Assembly (NCBI GenBank): GCA_023436885.1
Contig: JAEZHI010000041.1
Location: forward strand, 62,001 to 126,000
DNA: 64,000 nucleotides
From: Pseudomonadota bacterium
Lineage (GTDB): Bacteria; Pseudomonadota; Alphaproteobacteria; Rhizobiales; Pleomorphomonadaceae
Direction of reading: 5' to 3'
Shown: positions 15,968-25,228 of the stretch, piece by piece
How the letters are laid out: every line of letters begins with the position of its first letter
Numbering within the stretch: the stretch's first letter is position 1
Notes under the pieces: generated by a model
What the model was told of the DNA's origin: nothing
The model's input: the letters and a program-made list of their open reading frames with translations, nothing else
Database searches by the model: none
Translations under genes and position numbers: made by a program

Positions 15968-16720
15968 TCAGATCACCTGGCCGCCAGACACCTCGATGCG
16001 CTGGGCGGTAACCCAGTGATTGTCGTCACCGAGCAGGCTGGCGATCATCGGGCCAACGTCGTCAGGCAGGCCGACGCGCCCCAGGGCGATCATGTTGGCG
16101 AAGGCTTCGTTATACGCTGGCGTGTCGCGCACCGCACCACCGAGGAAATCGGTGGCGATGGCGCCGGGCGCCACGCAGTTGGCGGTGATGCCGCGCGCGC
16201 CGAGCTCCTTGGCGAGGTAGACCGTCAGCACCTCGATCGCCCCCTTGGCCGCCGAATAGGCCGAGAAGCCGGGGTAGGAAACGCGCGTCAGGCCCGAGGA
16301 ATAGGTGACGATGCGGCCGCCGTCGGCGATCAACGGCAACAGCGCCTGCGTCAGGAAGAACACGCCCTTCACATGCACGGTGAACAGGCCGTCGAACTGC
16401 GCCTCGGTGGTCTCGGCAAAGGGCGCCATCTCGCCATGGCCGGCGTTGTGAACGAGATGATCGAAGCTGTCACGGCCCCAGACGTCCGCAAGCGTCGTAC
16501 GAAGCGTCTCGGCAAAACCCGGAAAGCTCTTGATGTCGCTGACGTCGAGCTTCAATGCCACCGCCTTGCGCCCCATGGCGGTGATCTCGAACACCACCGC
16601 ATCGGCCTCGGCCTTGTTGCCGCGATAGGTGACGATCACATCGCCACCCCGGCGGGCGATGCTGGTGGCGACGTTGCGGCCGAGGCCGCGATTGGCGCCG
16701 GTGATGAGAGCGATGGTCAT
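15968..16720 (-). CDS. SDR family NAD(P)-dependent oxidoreductase
   Basis: A 250-residue classical SDR with the cofactor motif TGANRGLGR near residue 7, the structural N-A-G in VHNAGHG, catalytic Ser in TYSSG and Tyr/Lys in YSAAKG, and a normal C-terminal ...IEVSGGQ. It probably uses NADPH, as an Arg follows the second beta strand. Substrate unknown. It is divergent from the AraC regulator at 17297 across a 576-base gap that contains a long inverted-repeat element, and may be its target. Confidence 0.92.
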   Translation of the reverse strand: MTIALITGANRGLGRNVATSIARRGGDVIVTYRGNKAEADAVVFEITAMGRKAVALKLDVSDIKSFPGFAETLRTTLADVWGRDSFDHLVHNAGHGEMAPFAETTEAQFDGLFTVHVKGVFFLTQALLPLIADGGRIVTYSSGLTRVSYPGFSAYSAAKGAIEVLTVYLAKELGARGITANCVAPGAIATDFLGGAVRDTPAYNEAFANMIALGRVGLPDDVGPMIASLLGDDNHWVTAQRIEVSGGQVI

Positions 16721-16966
16721 GGTCCGTCTCCTTGGTTGGGGTTGACGGGAAAATCATTGCCCAATCCGATCACCAGCGGTTGCCTTAAGCTGGCCGATTT
16801 TTGCCTGATCCTCCATAATCGTCGTGATCGCGAGGGAATGAAGGTCACTGTGGCGCCCTACATGCGGCCCCTCGTTCCACTCTGCCCGAAGTCCTGTGCT
16901 TACACTGGAGATGGCTGATCGATGAAAGTGAGCGATCCGCTAACAAATTGTTTCATTTATACAATA

Positions 16967-17091
16967 CTGTCATCCTTGCGAAAGCGAGGACCTCAGGACG
17001 AGAAGGTATCGAGCTCCCTTACGTTGCAGGAGCGCTATATCCGCGTTGAGCCCTGTTCTGCCTGAGGTCCTCGCTTTCGCAAGGATGACAG
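16967..17091. repeat. 125-bp element with perfect 31-bp inverted repeats
   Basis: The arms at 16967-16997 and 17061-17091 are perfect reverse complements over 31 bases (left arm begins CTGTCATCCTTGCGAAAGCG). They enclose 63 bases with no coding potential. A cruciform or very stable RNA hairpin could form. It resembles miniature inverted-repeat or REP-type intergenic elements of alphaproteobacteria. No clear flanking target-site duplication is seen. It lies between the SDR and the AraC gene. Confidence 0.85.
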
Positions 17092-17296
17092 ATCTATAGA
17101 TATCAATCAATTACCTGAACCTGAGTGCCATGCCGAACTGCCGTCAGCAAGCTACCGAACCTCGACGGTCGGTGGAGTTGATGGCGGCACATATCTAGCA
17201 GCACCATCACCCACCTTTGCCCAAATCTCGGCTCTTCTTGCCCAATCCTCCGCACTCTCTTGCGCGCTCCAGTCCATCGTGCCTAACATCCCGTCC

Positions 17297-18187
17297 ATGA
17301 CCGAAACGCTGCTCTCCGCTGTCCGTCGTCACGCCGCCGTCCATGCCGATGCGGCAGGGGTCGCGCCGACGCCCATCCCGGGCCTCGCCGTGGTTCGCGC
17401 CACCATGCCCAGCGCGCTGCAATATGCGATCAACCGCCCCTTGGTGGCACTGGTGCTGCAGGGCGAGAAGCGGGTGACCATCGGTCCGGAAACCCTCGAT
17501 TTTGGCGCCGGCTCGTCGCTGCTGATATCCGCCGACGTGCCCACCGTCAGCCAGATCACCGAGGCCAGCGCCGGCGCGCCCTATTTCTCGCTGGTGCTGG
17601 AACTCGACCTCACCCTGGTGGAGGAGCTCGCCGTGGAAATGGCGGCCGCCCCTTCACCGCCCGGCCCGGCCGTTCGCGTCGAGCCGACCGACAGCGAGGT
17701 CGCCGACGCGGCGCTCCGCCTGATGCATCTTCTCGACCGCCCCTCCGCCCTGCCCGTGCTGGGCGACCAGCTGTTGCGCGAGCTGCATTACTGGCTGCTG
17801 GCCGGCCGGCACGGCACTGCCATCCGGGGTCTCGGCGTCAAGGACAGCCACGCCCACCGCATCTCCCGCGCTATCGCCGTGCTGCGCGCCGAATTCGCGG
17901 CACCTGTCCGCGTCGAGCGGCTTGCCGATATCGCCGGCCTCAGCCCCTCGGCCTTCCACCAGCATTTCAAGGCGATCACCTCGCTGTCGCCGCTGCAGTT
18001 CCAGAAGCAGTTGCGGCTGATCGAGGCCCGGCGGCTGATGCTCTCGGAGGGCCGCAGCGCCAGCCTCGCCGCCTACGAGGTGGGCTACGAAAGCGTCCAC
18101 CAGTTCAACCGTGAATATGCGAGGCTGTTCGGCCTGCCGCCCGGCCGCGACATCAAGGCGTCGCGCGAGCGTGCGGTGGCCGCGTGA
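17297..18187 (+). CDS. AraC family transcriptional regulator
   Basis: A 296-residue cytoplasmic regulator of the type with an N-terminal AraC_N ligand domain (PLVALVLQGEKRVTIGPETL and ADVPTVSQITEASAGAPYFS are typical) and a C-terminal pair of helix-turn-helix units (VERLADIAGLSPSAFHQHFK, then AAYEVGYESVHQFNREYARLFG). Such proteins often control adjacent SDR or aldo/keto reductase genes. ATG at 17297 is preferred to the GTG at 17279. Confidence 0.92.
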   Translation: MTETLLSAVRRHAAVHADAAGVAPTPIPGLAVVRATMPSALQYAINRPLVALVLQGEKRVTIGPETLDFGAGSSLLISADVPTVSQITEASAGAPYFSLVLELDLTLVEELAVEMAAAPSPPGPAVRVEPTDSEVADAALRLMHLLDRPSALPVLGDQLLRELHYWLLAGRHGTAIRGLGVKDSHAHRISRAIAVLRAEFAAPVRVERLADIAGLSPSAFHQHFKAITSLSPLQFQKQLRLIEARRLMLSEGRSASLAAYEVGYESVHQFNREYARLFGLPPGRDIKASRERAVAA

Positions 18188-18280
18188 GGCCCGCCATTCT
18201 CTCGTCCTAGATCGCGTTCGAGGTCGCACCACGCGTGGCAACGCGGCAATCCCATCGGGCAACCTCGATGGGAGCCAGCC

Positions 18281-18979
18281 ATGATCTCCAGACTGACCGC
18301 CTCACTTCTCCTGCTTTCCGCCCTGCCCGCGTTCGCCGCCGCTGACGACACGCAGCGCCTCGACCTCTCGGCTGTCACCGCCATCGCCATCACCGGCGAC
18401 GCCAGCTCCATCGCCCTCACCACCGGCGACGGTCCCTATGAGGCGACGCTGAGCGGCCGCCGCTCCGGCTGGTTCTCCAGGTGGTACTCGCTTGTGCTCG
18501 GCAGCGATTGCCGTTCGGCCGGACGCATGAGCATCGACGGTAGCACGCTCACCGTCGATGTCGGCACGCCATGGCCCGATCCGTCGGAATGCGTCGTCGA
18601 GCTCAAGGCCAACCTGCCAAAGGCCAGCGCGGTGACCATCCAGCAGGCCGCCGCTCAGGTCAGCCTCAAGGGCGACTTCTCCTCAGTGCTGGTCGGCAGC
18701 AAGGCCGCCGACGTCGCCTTCCGTGGCCACGCCGGCTCGCTCGTCATGAAGGGCGACGCCCTTCGCTCCAACCTCACCTTCGACCGGGTCGACAACACCG
18801 AGACCATCGCTCTCGACGCCCGCGCCCTCGATACGCACCTCGGCTTCGTCTCGGGCACCAAGGTCAGCTACAAGGTGGAAGCAGGCGCTGCCCTGGTGGA
18901 CAGCGCCCTCCCCAACACGCTCGGCGCCAAGCCGGCCATCGACATCAAGGCCAGCTTCCTGCGCGCCCGCATCGAGTGA
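18281..18979 (+). CDS. Secreted putative adhesin-like protein (DUF4097-type)
   Basis: A 232-residue protein with a signal peptide (MISRLTASLLLLSALPAFAA). The mature part is beta-rich with repeating short strands and Gly/Asp turns (KASAVTIQQAAAQVSLKGDF, then SSVLVGSKAADVAFRGHAGS), the pattern of parallel beta-solenoid DUF4097/head-GIN domains. No catalytic motif is seen, and function is unknown; a periplasmic or surface role is inferred from the signal. Its stop lies four bases from the convergent SDR gene. Confidence 0.65.
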   Translation: MISRLTASLLLLSALPAFAAADDTQRLDLSAVTAIAITGDASSIALTTGDGPYEATLSGRRSGWFSRWYSLVLGSDCRSAGRMSIDGSTLTVDVGTPWPDPSECVVELKANLPKASAVTIQQAAAQVSLKGDFSSVLVGSKAADVAFRGHAGSLVMKGDALRSNLTFDRVDNTETIALDARALDTHLGFVSGTKVSYKVEAGAALVDSALPNTLGAKPAIDIKASFLRARIE

Positions 18980-18983
18980 TGCC

Positions 18984-19880
18984 TTACTTGCTCCTGGGTT
19001 TCAGCAGCTCGTCGAAGCCCACCCGGTGGAGCATTTCCTCGCGCAGGCGATCGATGACGGCAAAGCCGACGTCGGCGCCATCGCGGCTCGGGTCGATGTG
19101 GACGCGGAACGGGCGGGAGCCGAAGGGCGCGTCTACGACATCGACGATGGCATCGGCCACCAGCGACGCGTCGGCGTCTTCCGGCACGATGGCCGCGAAG
19201 GCCTCGCGGATGCGATCGCCCCAGCCGGCATAGGGACCGGCCTCGTAGTCGACGGCAACGGCGGCATCACCAGGCGTGCCGGCATGGGCGAAGTGGTTTG
19301 TGCCCGAGGTGAAGGCGCCCGGCACGATGATCGACGTCTCGATGCCCCAGAGCGCCAGCTCGCGAGCATATTGCACGGCAATGGCGTCCATCGCCGCCTT
19401 GGCGCCGAAATAGGGCGCGAGCCAGGGAGGAGTGCCGCCGGCGACGCTGCTCGACGACACCCAGACCACCAGCCCGTCGCGGCGCGCCCGCATGTGCGGC
19501 AGAACGGCGCGGTTGACCCGCTGGGTGCTGACCACGTTGATGTCGTAGAGCGCTGCATATTGCTCGGGCGTGAAGGCTTCGGCCGGGCCGTAGACCATAT
19601 GGCCGGCATTGTGGATCAGCACATCGATGCGACCGCTCTCGGCGATCACCTTGGCGACGGCGGCATCCACCGACGCCTGCGACTGAACGTCGAGCTCGAC
19701 GCTCCGAAGATCGACGCCGGCCTCACCGGCCAGCCTGGCCAGCTCCGCCGCCTTGTCGGCATTGCGCCCGCCGACATCGCGCATCGACGCCCACACCGTA
19801 TGCCCGGCACGCGCGAGAGCCTCGACGGTGAGCCGGCCGAACCCGCTCGATGCACCCGTAACAAGAATAACCTTGGACAT
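18984..19880 (-). CDS. SDR family oxidoreductase
   Basis: A 298-residue SDR with TGASSGFGR at residues 8-16, IHNAGHMVYG (N-A-G), catalytic Ser in WVSSSSVAG and Tyr/Lys in YFGAK. The long C-terminal region with NHFAHAGTPGD and a proline-rich stretch matches SDRs annotated as oxidoreductases acting on ketones or steroids; specificity unknown. ATG at 19880 is set by the glycine motif; an upstream extension in frame is not used. The inverted-repeat element at 19920 separates it from the SDR at 20063. Confidence 0.92.
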   Translation of the reverse strand: MSKVILVTGASSGFGRLTVEALARAGHTVWASMRDVGGRNADKAAELARLAGEAGVDLRSVELDVQSQASVDAAVAKVIAESGRIDVLIHNAGHMVYGPAEAFTPEQYAALYDINVVSTQRVNRAVLPHMRARRDGLVVWVSSSSVAGGTPPWLAPYFGAKAAMDAIAVQYARELALWGIETSIIVPGAFTSGTNHFAHAGTPGDAAVAVDYEAGPYAGWGDRIREAFAAIVPEDADASLVADAIVDVVDAPFGSRPFRVHIDPSRDGADVGFAVIDRLREEMLHRVGFDELLKPRSK

Positions 19881-19919
19881 GGGAGTTTCTCCTGTTCGTT
19901 GAATGGTTTGACGGGACGG

Positions 19920-20064
19920 AAGAACCTGAGCGAAATTCGCTGGGGCGCGGCAGATAGCGACGGGGACGAGAACCGGAGCGCAGCGGACTTGAGGGTCCGT
20001 GAGCACCGGAAGCGCAGGCCACTAAGCCAGATGCCCGCCCCAGTAGAATTTCGCTCAGGTTCTT
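19920..20064. repeat. 145-bp dispersed element with 19-bp terminal inverted repeats (copy 1)
   Basis: The ends 19920-19938 (AAGAACCTGAGCGAAATTC) and 20046-20064 are perfect reverse complements. The interior contains the segments GAGAACCGGAGCG and GTGAGCACCGGAAGCGCAG, both present in a second copy at 29103-29244. The right end overlaps the TAA stop of the SDR at 20063, so the element supplies that gene's stop codon. It has no coding capacity; it resembles a MITE or other palindromic intergenic repeat. Confidence 0.85.
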
Positions 20065-20812
20065 AGGTCATGCCTCCGTTGGCACGGAGGACTTGCCCAT
20101 TGATCCAGCCGCCATCGGGGCCGGCCAGGAAGGAAACGGCGGCGGCGATATCCTCGGGCGTGCCGAGGCGCTCCAGCGGGTTCATCTTGGCCATGCGGTC
20201 GATCAGTTCTTCCGATTTGCCGTCGAGGAAAAGCTCGGTGGCCGTCGGCCCCGGCGCCACCGCGTTGACGGTGATCGAACGGCCGCGCATCTCCTTGGAA
20301 AGGATGCCGGTCAGCATCTCCACGGCCGCCTTGGTGGCCGAGTAGAGACCGTAGGTCTCGAGCCGCAGCGCCCCCACCGATGTCGAGAGATTGACGATGC
20401 GGCCGCCATCGCGCAGCCGGCGTGCCGCCTCGCGCATGACGATGAGGCTGCCCTTGAGGTTGATGGCGAGTATGGCGTCGATGGTGGCGTCGTCGAGATC
20501 GGCGATACGCGACAGCTTCAAGATACCGGCGTTGTTGACGACGACATCGACGCGCCCGAAGGCCGCTTCCGTCGCCTCGAACATGTGCGCCACGGCGGCG
20601 GCATCGGCGACATCCGCCTTGTGAGCGGCGGCACGGCCGCCCTCGGCCTCGATCTCGGCCACCACCGCCTCGGCGGCGGCGGTGTTGCCGGCATAGTTGA
20701 CGACGACGGCGAAGCCTTCCCGGGCGAGGCGGCGGGCAATGGCGGCGCCAATGCCGCGCGATGCGCCGGTGACGATGGCGACCTTCTCGGTCGGCTGTGC
20801 GGGAGTGGTCAT
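20063..20812 (-). CDS. SDR family oxidoreductase
   Basis: A 249-residue SDR with TGASRGIGAAIARRLA near residue 14, N-A-G in VVNNAGIL, catalytic Ser in LSTSVGAL and Tyr/Lys in YSATKAAVEM, and the C-terminal ...NGQVLRANGGM tail. This is typical of 3-oxoacyl-reductase-like or glucose-dehydrogenase-like SDRs. It is divergent from the LysR regulator at 20915, with a near-perfect palindrome between them, so it is probably the LysR target. Confidence 0.93.
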   Translation of the reverse strand: MTTPAQPTEKVAIVTGASRGIGAAIARRLAREGFAVVVNYAGNTAAAEAVVAEIEAEGGRAAAHKADVADAAAVAHMFEATEAAFGRVDVVVNNAGILKLSRIADLDDATIDAILAINLKGSLIVMREAARRLRDGGRIVNLSTSVGALRLETYGLYSATKAAVEMLTGILSKEMRGRSITVNAVAPGPTATELFLDGKSEELIDRMAKMNPLERLGTPEDIAAAVSFLAGPDGGWINGQVLRANGGMT

Positions 20813-20865
20813 GGTGATGTCCTCTCGTTGGGGTTTCGATGGGAGAAACATGCACCTTCATGAAC

Positions 20866-20890
20866 GGCGGATAATCACGTATTATTCGCC
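20866..20890. promoter_or_regulatory. Palindrome between SDR and LysR genes
   Basis: A 25-base inverted repeat, arms GGCGGATAAT (20866-20875) and ATTATTCGCC (20881-20890) with one mismatch and a 5-base centre. It lies 25 bases before the LysR start, the usual place for a LysR autoregulatory and activation site. Confidence 0.55.
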
Positions 20891-20914
20891 ATCAAAATCC
20901 GGGAAATACAAACA

Positions 20915-21814
20915 ATGGATCGTTTTGACGCCATGCGCATCTTCGCCCGCGTTGCCGAGCGACGCTCGTTCACGCTGGCCGCCGAGGATCTGGGATTGCC
21001 GCGCTCGACGGTGACCGACGCGGTGAAGACGCTCGAACGGCGGCTCGGCGTGAACCTGCTCCAGCGCACCACCCGCCATGTGGCGCCGACGCTGGACGGC
21101 GAAGCCTATTACCAGCGCTGCCTTGCCATTCTCGCCGACGTTGAGGAGGCCGAGGGCGCCTTCTCCGGCGGCAAGCCCAAGGGGCTGCTGCGGATCGACG
21201 TGCACGGCACGCTGGCGCGTCGCTTCGTGCTGCCGGGTTTGCCGGCCTTTCTCGAAACCTATCCCGACATCACCCTGCACATGACCGAGGGCGACCGTCT
21301 CGCCGATCTGGTGCGCGAGGGCATCGACTGCGTGCTGCGGGTCGGCGAGCCGCGCGACACCGACATGATCGCCCGCCGTGTCGGTATGCTCGAAGAGGTG
21401 ACGCTGGCCTCGCCCGGCTACATCGCCCGCCATGGCAGGCCTGAGCACCCGGGCGATCTTCAGGACGGCCACCGCATGGTGGGCTTTCACTCCAGCGCGA
21501 CCGGTGCGGTGCTGCCACTGGAATTCCAGGATGGCGGCACGCTGCGCGAGATGACGCTTCCACATACCGTCACCGTCAACGCCGCCGAGAGCTACGTCGC
21601 CGCCGCCCGGCTCGATCTCGGGGTGATCCAGGTGCCGCGCTATCACGTGGTGCCGGCGCTCGATGCCGGCGATCTCGTCGAAATCCTGCCCGACCATCCG
21701 CCGACGCCGACCCCGGTGTCGGTGCTCTATCCGCACACCCGCCAGCTGTCGCCGCGCGTTCGCGTCTTCATCGACTGGGTGGTGGGTGAGTTCAAAGAAT
21801 CAGTCCGGCAATGA
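20915..21814 (+). CDS. LysR family transcriptional regulator
   Basis: A 299-residue LysR-type regulator. The N-terminal winged helix-turn-helix is FTLAAEDLGLPRSTVTDAVK followed by TLERRLGVNLLQRTTR, and residues 90-295 form a periplasmic-binding-protein-like effector domain. It belongs to the CrgA-like group that often controls an adjacent SDR or quinone reductase. Its last codons overlap the end of the convergent MFS gene by 15 bases. Confidence 0.95.
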   Translation: MDRFDAMRIFARVAERRSFTLAAEDLGLPRSTVTDAVKTLERRLGVNLLQRTTRHVAPTLDGEAYYQRCLAILADVEEAEGAFSGGKPKGLLRIDVHGTLARRFVLPGLPAFLETYPDITLHMTEGDRLADLVREGIDCVLRVGEPRDTDMIARRVGMLEEVTLASPGYIARHGRPEHPGDLQDGHRMVGFHSSATGAVLPLEFQDGGTLREMTLPHTVTVNAAESYVAAARLDLGVIQVPRYHVVPALDAGDLVEILPDHPPTPTPVSVLYPHTRQLSPRVRVFIDWVVGEFKESVRQ

Positions 21815-22993
21815 GGCGGCGTCCCTCCGACGCTGAAGCAACATCAGGGCGAACAGCGCCGCGAAGGCCAGAAGCGACAGCGCAAAGGCCAGCCACAGCG
21901 CGGCATGCGGACCGGAGGCGGTCACGATCGCCGCGAACACCGGCGGCGCCGTGGCAAAGGACAGGTTGAGCGGCACCGCCAGCCTCGCCGAGGCCCGGGC
22001 ATAGGCGCCGGACGGGAAGATCTGCAGCGGCAACGTGGCGCGGACGACGGCGTTGGCGCCGCTCGCCATGCCATAGAGCGTAGCGAATGCCACGGCGCCG
22101 ACAAAGCCGTGGGCGAGAAGAAGCACAACAAAGCTCAGAGGGAACAGGGCGGAAGCGGCAAGCCCGGTCACGAAGCCCGACCAGCGACGACCGCCGAGCA
22201 TGTCCACCATGCGTCCCGCCCATTGCGCGATGCCGATGAAGGCGGCCGCCGCGAGCGCGCTGGCGTGATCGAGCCCGCCTGCTTCGAACAGGATGATGAT
22301 GGTGAGCGCAAAGCCCCAGGTGAAGAAGCCGTTGGCGGCAAAGCTCAGGGCCAGCAGCAGGAAGCGCGGACGATCGATGGCGGATGCGGCTTCCGCCTGC
22401 GTCTTCTTTTCAGCGCCTTGCCGCGGACGACGCGCCAGCACTGCCCAATGCAGCGGCGCGCAGACAATGAGCATCAGCACGGCATAAACGAGCGTCGTCG
22501 CCCGCCAGCCCCAATGCGCCTGCATGACCCCGGTCAGCGGCCAGATGATGGTCGACGTCAGGCCGCCGGCGATGATCAGCACGCCCAGCGCCGAACGCGC
22601 CTTGTCACCGGCAATCTCGGTCACCGCGACCTGTGCCGGCGTCGTCAGCATGCCTGCGCCGGCAAGGCCGAGCACCACCCACGACAGACCGTAGGACACC
22701 ACGCCGACGGAAAGGCCGAGCGCCGCGAGACCAGCCGCGCCAAGCAGCGAGCCGAGCACCATGATCGGCCGGGCGCCATACCACTCGAACAACCCGCCGA
22801 GAGGCCAGGACGCGGCGGCCATGACCACCAGCATCACCGTGGGGCCGGCCATCACCACGGGCAACGTCATGCCGAGCGCAGCCGCCATCGCCGCCCCCGT
22901 GACGGCGGGCAGCCAGAAGGTGGCGCCCCAGCCGATAAGCTGGGTGACCGACAGGGCGGCAACGGCGCGGATGGTAGGTGAGCGGAAAGACAT
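21800..22993 (-). CDS. MFS transporter
   Basis: A 398-residue major facilitator protein with about twelve hydrophobic segments, beginning PTIRAVAALSVTQLIGWGATFWLPA. The loop after the second segment and the G-x-L-x-D/E-type motif are weakly conserved. The family in general exports or imports small solutes; no substrate can be read from the sequence. ATG at 22993 is preferred over an in-frame codon at 23035. Converges on and overlaps the LysR gene. Confidence 0.9.
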   Translation of the reverse strand: MSFRSPTIRAVAALSVTQLIGWGATFWLPAVTGAAMAAALGMTLPVVMAGPTVMLVVMAAASWPLGGLFEWYGARPIMVLGSLLGAAGLAALGLSVGVVSYGLSWVVLGLAGAGMLTTPAQVAVTEIAGDKARSALGVLIIAGGLTSTIIWPLTGVMQAHWGWRATTLVYAVLMLIVCAPLHWAVLARRPRQGAEKKTQAEAASAIDRPRFLLLALSFAANGFFTWGFALTIIILFEAGGLDHASALAAAAFIGIAQWAGRMVDMLGGRRWSGFVTGLAASALFPLSFVVLLLAHGFVGAVAFATLYGMASGANAVVRATLPLQIFPSGAYARASARLAVPLNLSFATAPPVFAAIVTASGPHAALWLAFALSLLAFAALFALMLLQRRRDAASLPD

Positions 22994-23068
22994 GGGCGAC
23001 GGCGAGCAACGACCACTATGGAACGAAAGCGCCATCCGAGCAGGAGTCTGTTACGCTTTTACGTCGCG

Positions 23069-25048
23069 CTACTGCGTCAGCTCGCAGATCACCTGGGCGC
23101 TGGACGCCCTGACGATGTCCGCCACATCCGGTGTCTTCAGATCTTCGCCCGGCGGCTCCGTTTCGTAGGGCACACCGAGCTTATCGAGAAAGGCCTTGGC
23201 CACATCCGCTTTGATGGCGAAGTTGGCGTTCTGAATCACCTCGATATAGTCTTTGTCGATGGTCTTGGTGTTCGACTTGGCCACCACGACGCCGACGATA
23301 TGACCCGATTGATCGACCACCGGGCCACCGCTGTTGCCGCTCTGGATCGGCGCCGAGATCTGCATCTCCGCCTCATTGTCGCCGGCGCCGGCCAACGAGG
23401 CCACGAGACCGGTTGAGAGGTTGCCGCTCTTCGACAGATAGCCCGAAAGAGGGTAGCCGAACACGACCACCGACTCGCCGAGGCGAATGGGCGGCGCGGC
23501 GCGGAACTTGGCGAAGGCAGGGCTCCGCCCACGAATTTTCAACAGGGCCAGGTCGTTGTCTTCGTCGCCCGCGACGATCAGGGCAGGCTCCATGCGCCCG
23601 TCGCCGAACCGAAGTCTGGGGCCGCCGCAGTCCTTGACGACATGGGCGTTGGTCAGAACATAACCGGCGTCATCGACGAAGAAGCCGGAGCCGTATGCCG
23701 TAACAGGCCCCTTGCCCTTGTCGCGGTCCTGCCCGCCTTCGGTATCGCCGGGCGGCGTATCTTCGGGCCGGTTTTTGTCCTTTTTCGGCATCGGAGCGGG
23801 AGCCGACGGAGACGGAACGTCCGCCTTGTCTCCGCCACCGATCTCCCCCAGTGAAATGTGTCCGTCATTCACCGCCGCGATGCATTCGCGCAGCTTGGCA
23901 ATCCCCTGTCGGCTGCCGTTCAGATCAAACACGCCGTGTTCGCGACTGCCGATCTTCAAACCGAGGGTCTTCGAATCAGCAAAGTCATCGACCGCCTCCG
24001 CATGGACGCCCTCGAGAGCAACTCCCTTTTGCTCGGTGAGCCTCACGCCGATCCCGTCGCCGGCCCACGTGCGTTGCCCATCGTATTCGACGGTCACCTC
24101 ATAGCCCTTCCCCTGTTCGTAGACCCAGGACGGCTTGGAGAACACGAGGAAGTAAGTCAGCTTGCCGCTCCGACTGTCACCGCCAACCTCGATTTCGGCG
24201 GAGCCGTCAAAGGTGGCAGCCATGGAGCAAGACTTTCGGGCCAGGGTGACGAAAACCCACCAATTGCCTTCCTTGGCATATATCTTGTCGCTGGCGTAAT
24301 AGTCTTCGCCGAGGGCTGGGGATGGCCCGGATGGCTGAATGGGCTCCTTGCCACCAGCCGAGCCGTCCTCGGCGCCGTCCGGCGGCGTATCGGCGCGTTT
24401 GACGTTTCCCTCTTTCGGCGTCGGAGCCGGCGAGGAAGCCAGCGGTGGTGTCGGCGGCGGTGAGGTGACGTCTACTCCCTTCTCCTTGGCAATCGCCTCC
24501 AGCGAAATGCGGCCGTCGTCCACCGCCGCGATGCATTCGCGCAGTTTGGCGAGTGCCTTTCGGCTGCCTTTCAGAGGAAATCTACCGAGATCACGATCGT
24601 TGACTGTCAGATTGAGGTATCGGGCGTCGGCGATTTCATTGATGGCGTCCTCGGTGACAGACTCGACTGCGATGCCGCTGTAGTCGTCGAGCTTGACACC
24701 GACGCCATCGCCAACCCAGGGACTGCGTCCATCGTATTTTACGGTAACGGCGGCATAATCGTAATTCTTGTATGTCCAGGACGGCTTGGCGAAGAAGAAA
24801 AAATAAGTTGGCTTGCCATGACTATGATCGGCACCCACCTCGATACCGGCCTCGTCTGTGTAATCGATGGCCATGAAGCAAGACTTTCTGGCCAAGCTGA
24901 TCGAGATCCTCCAGCCGCCTTCATACCCATATACCCTGTCGTTGAGGTAATCGGCTTCCTCAAACGCCAGGGCTGGGCCCGACAACAGGGCCCAAAATAC
25001 GACGAGCCAAGCATTGCGGCTCAAGACAGACATCAAGGACACAGCCAT
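23069..25048 (-). CDS. Secreted trypsin-like serine protease with duplicated N-terminal domain
   Basis: A 659-residue protein with a signal peptide ending near GPALA. Two homologous domains of about 150 residues follow (about 30-185 and 240-395); each has an ...LARKSC.MA..., KPSW and a shared final block KLRECIAAV(D/N)DG(R/H)ISL. After a Pro-rich linker a chymotrypsin-fold protease follows with His in TNAHVV, Asp in NDLALL and Ser in GNSGGPVVD, so the triad is complete. Likely periplasmic or cell-surface, DegP-like without PDZ domains. The duplicated domains may sense substrate or bind the envelope; their family is not known to me. Confidence 0.88.
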   Translation of the reverse strand: MAVSLMSVLSRNAWLVVFWALLSGPALAFEEADYLNDRVYGYEGGWRISISLARKSCFMAIDYTDEAGIEVGADHSHGKPTYFFFFAKPSWTYKNYDYAAVTVKYDGRSPWVGDGVGVKLDDYSGIAVESVTEDAINEIADARYLNLTVNDRDLGRFPLKGSRKALAKLRECIAAVDDGRISLEAIAKEKGVDVTSPPPTPPLASSPAPTPKEGNVKRADTPPDGAEDGSAGGKEPIQPSGPSPALGEDYYASDKIYAKEGNWWVFVTLARKSCSMAATFDGSAEIEVGGDSRSGKLTYFLVFSKPSWVYEQGKGYEVTVEYDGQRTWAGDGIGVRLTEQKGVALEGVHAEAVDDFADSKTLGLKIGSREHGVFDLNGSRQGIAKLRECIAAVNDGHISLGEIGGGDKADVPSPSAPAPMPKKDKNRPEDTPPGDTEGGQDRDKGKGPVTAYGSGFFVDDAGYVLTNAHVVKDCGGPRLRFGDGRMEPALIVAGDEDNDLALLKIRGRSPAFAKFRAAPPIRLGESVVVFGYPLSGYLSKSGNLSTGLVASLAGAGDNEAEMQISAPIQSGNSGGPVVDQSGHIVGVVVAKSNTKTIDKDYIEVIQNANFAIKADVAKAFLDKLGVPYETEPPGEDLKTPDVADIVRASSAQVICELTQ

Positions 25049-25228
25049 ACCGCACCGCCGAGAGAGCTGGTTTTCACCACCAGCCGCGCCTGATCGAAAG
25101 TCCCGCAGTCCGCCCCTCGGCTGCCGACGACCCAGTTTTCGGATCATATAGCGAGAGTTGCAAAAGACAGGTTTAAACGGCCGATCCGTCCACAGCTTGC
25201 AGTGGGTGGTTCGAGCGCTGGCGCACCG

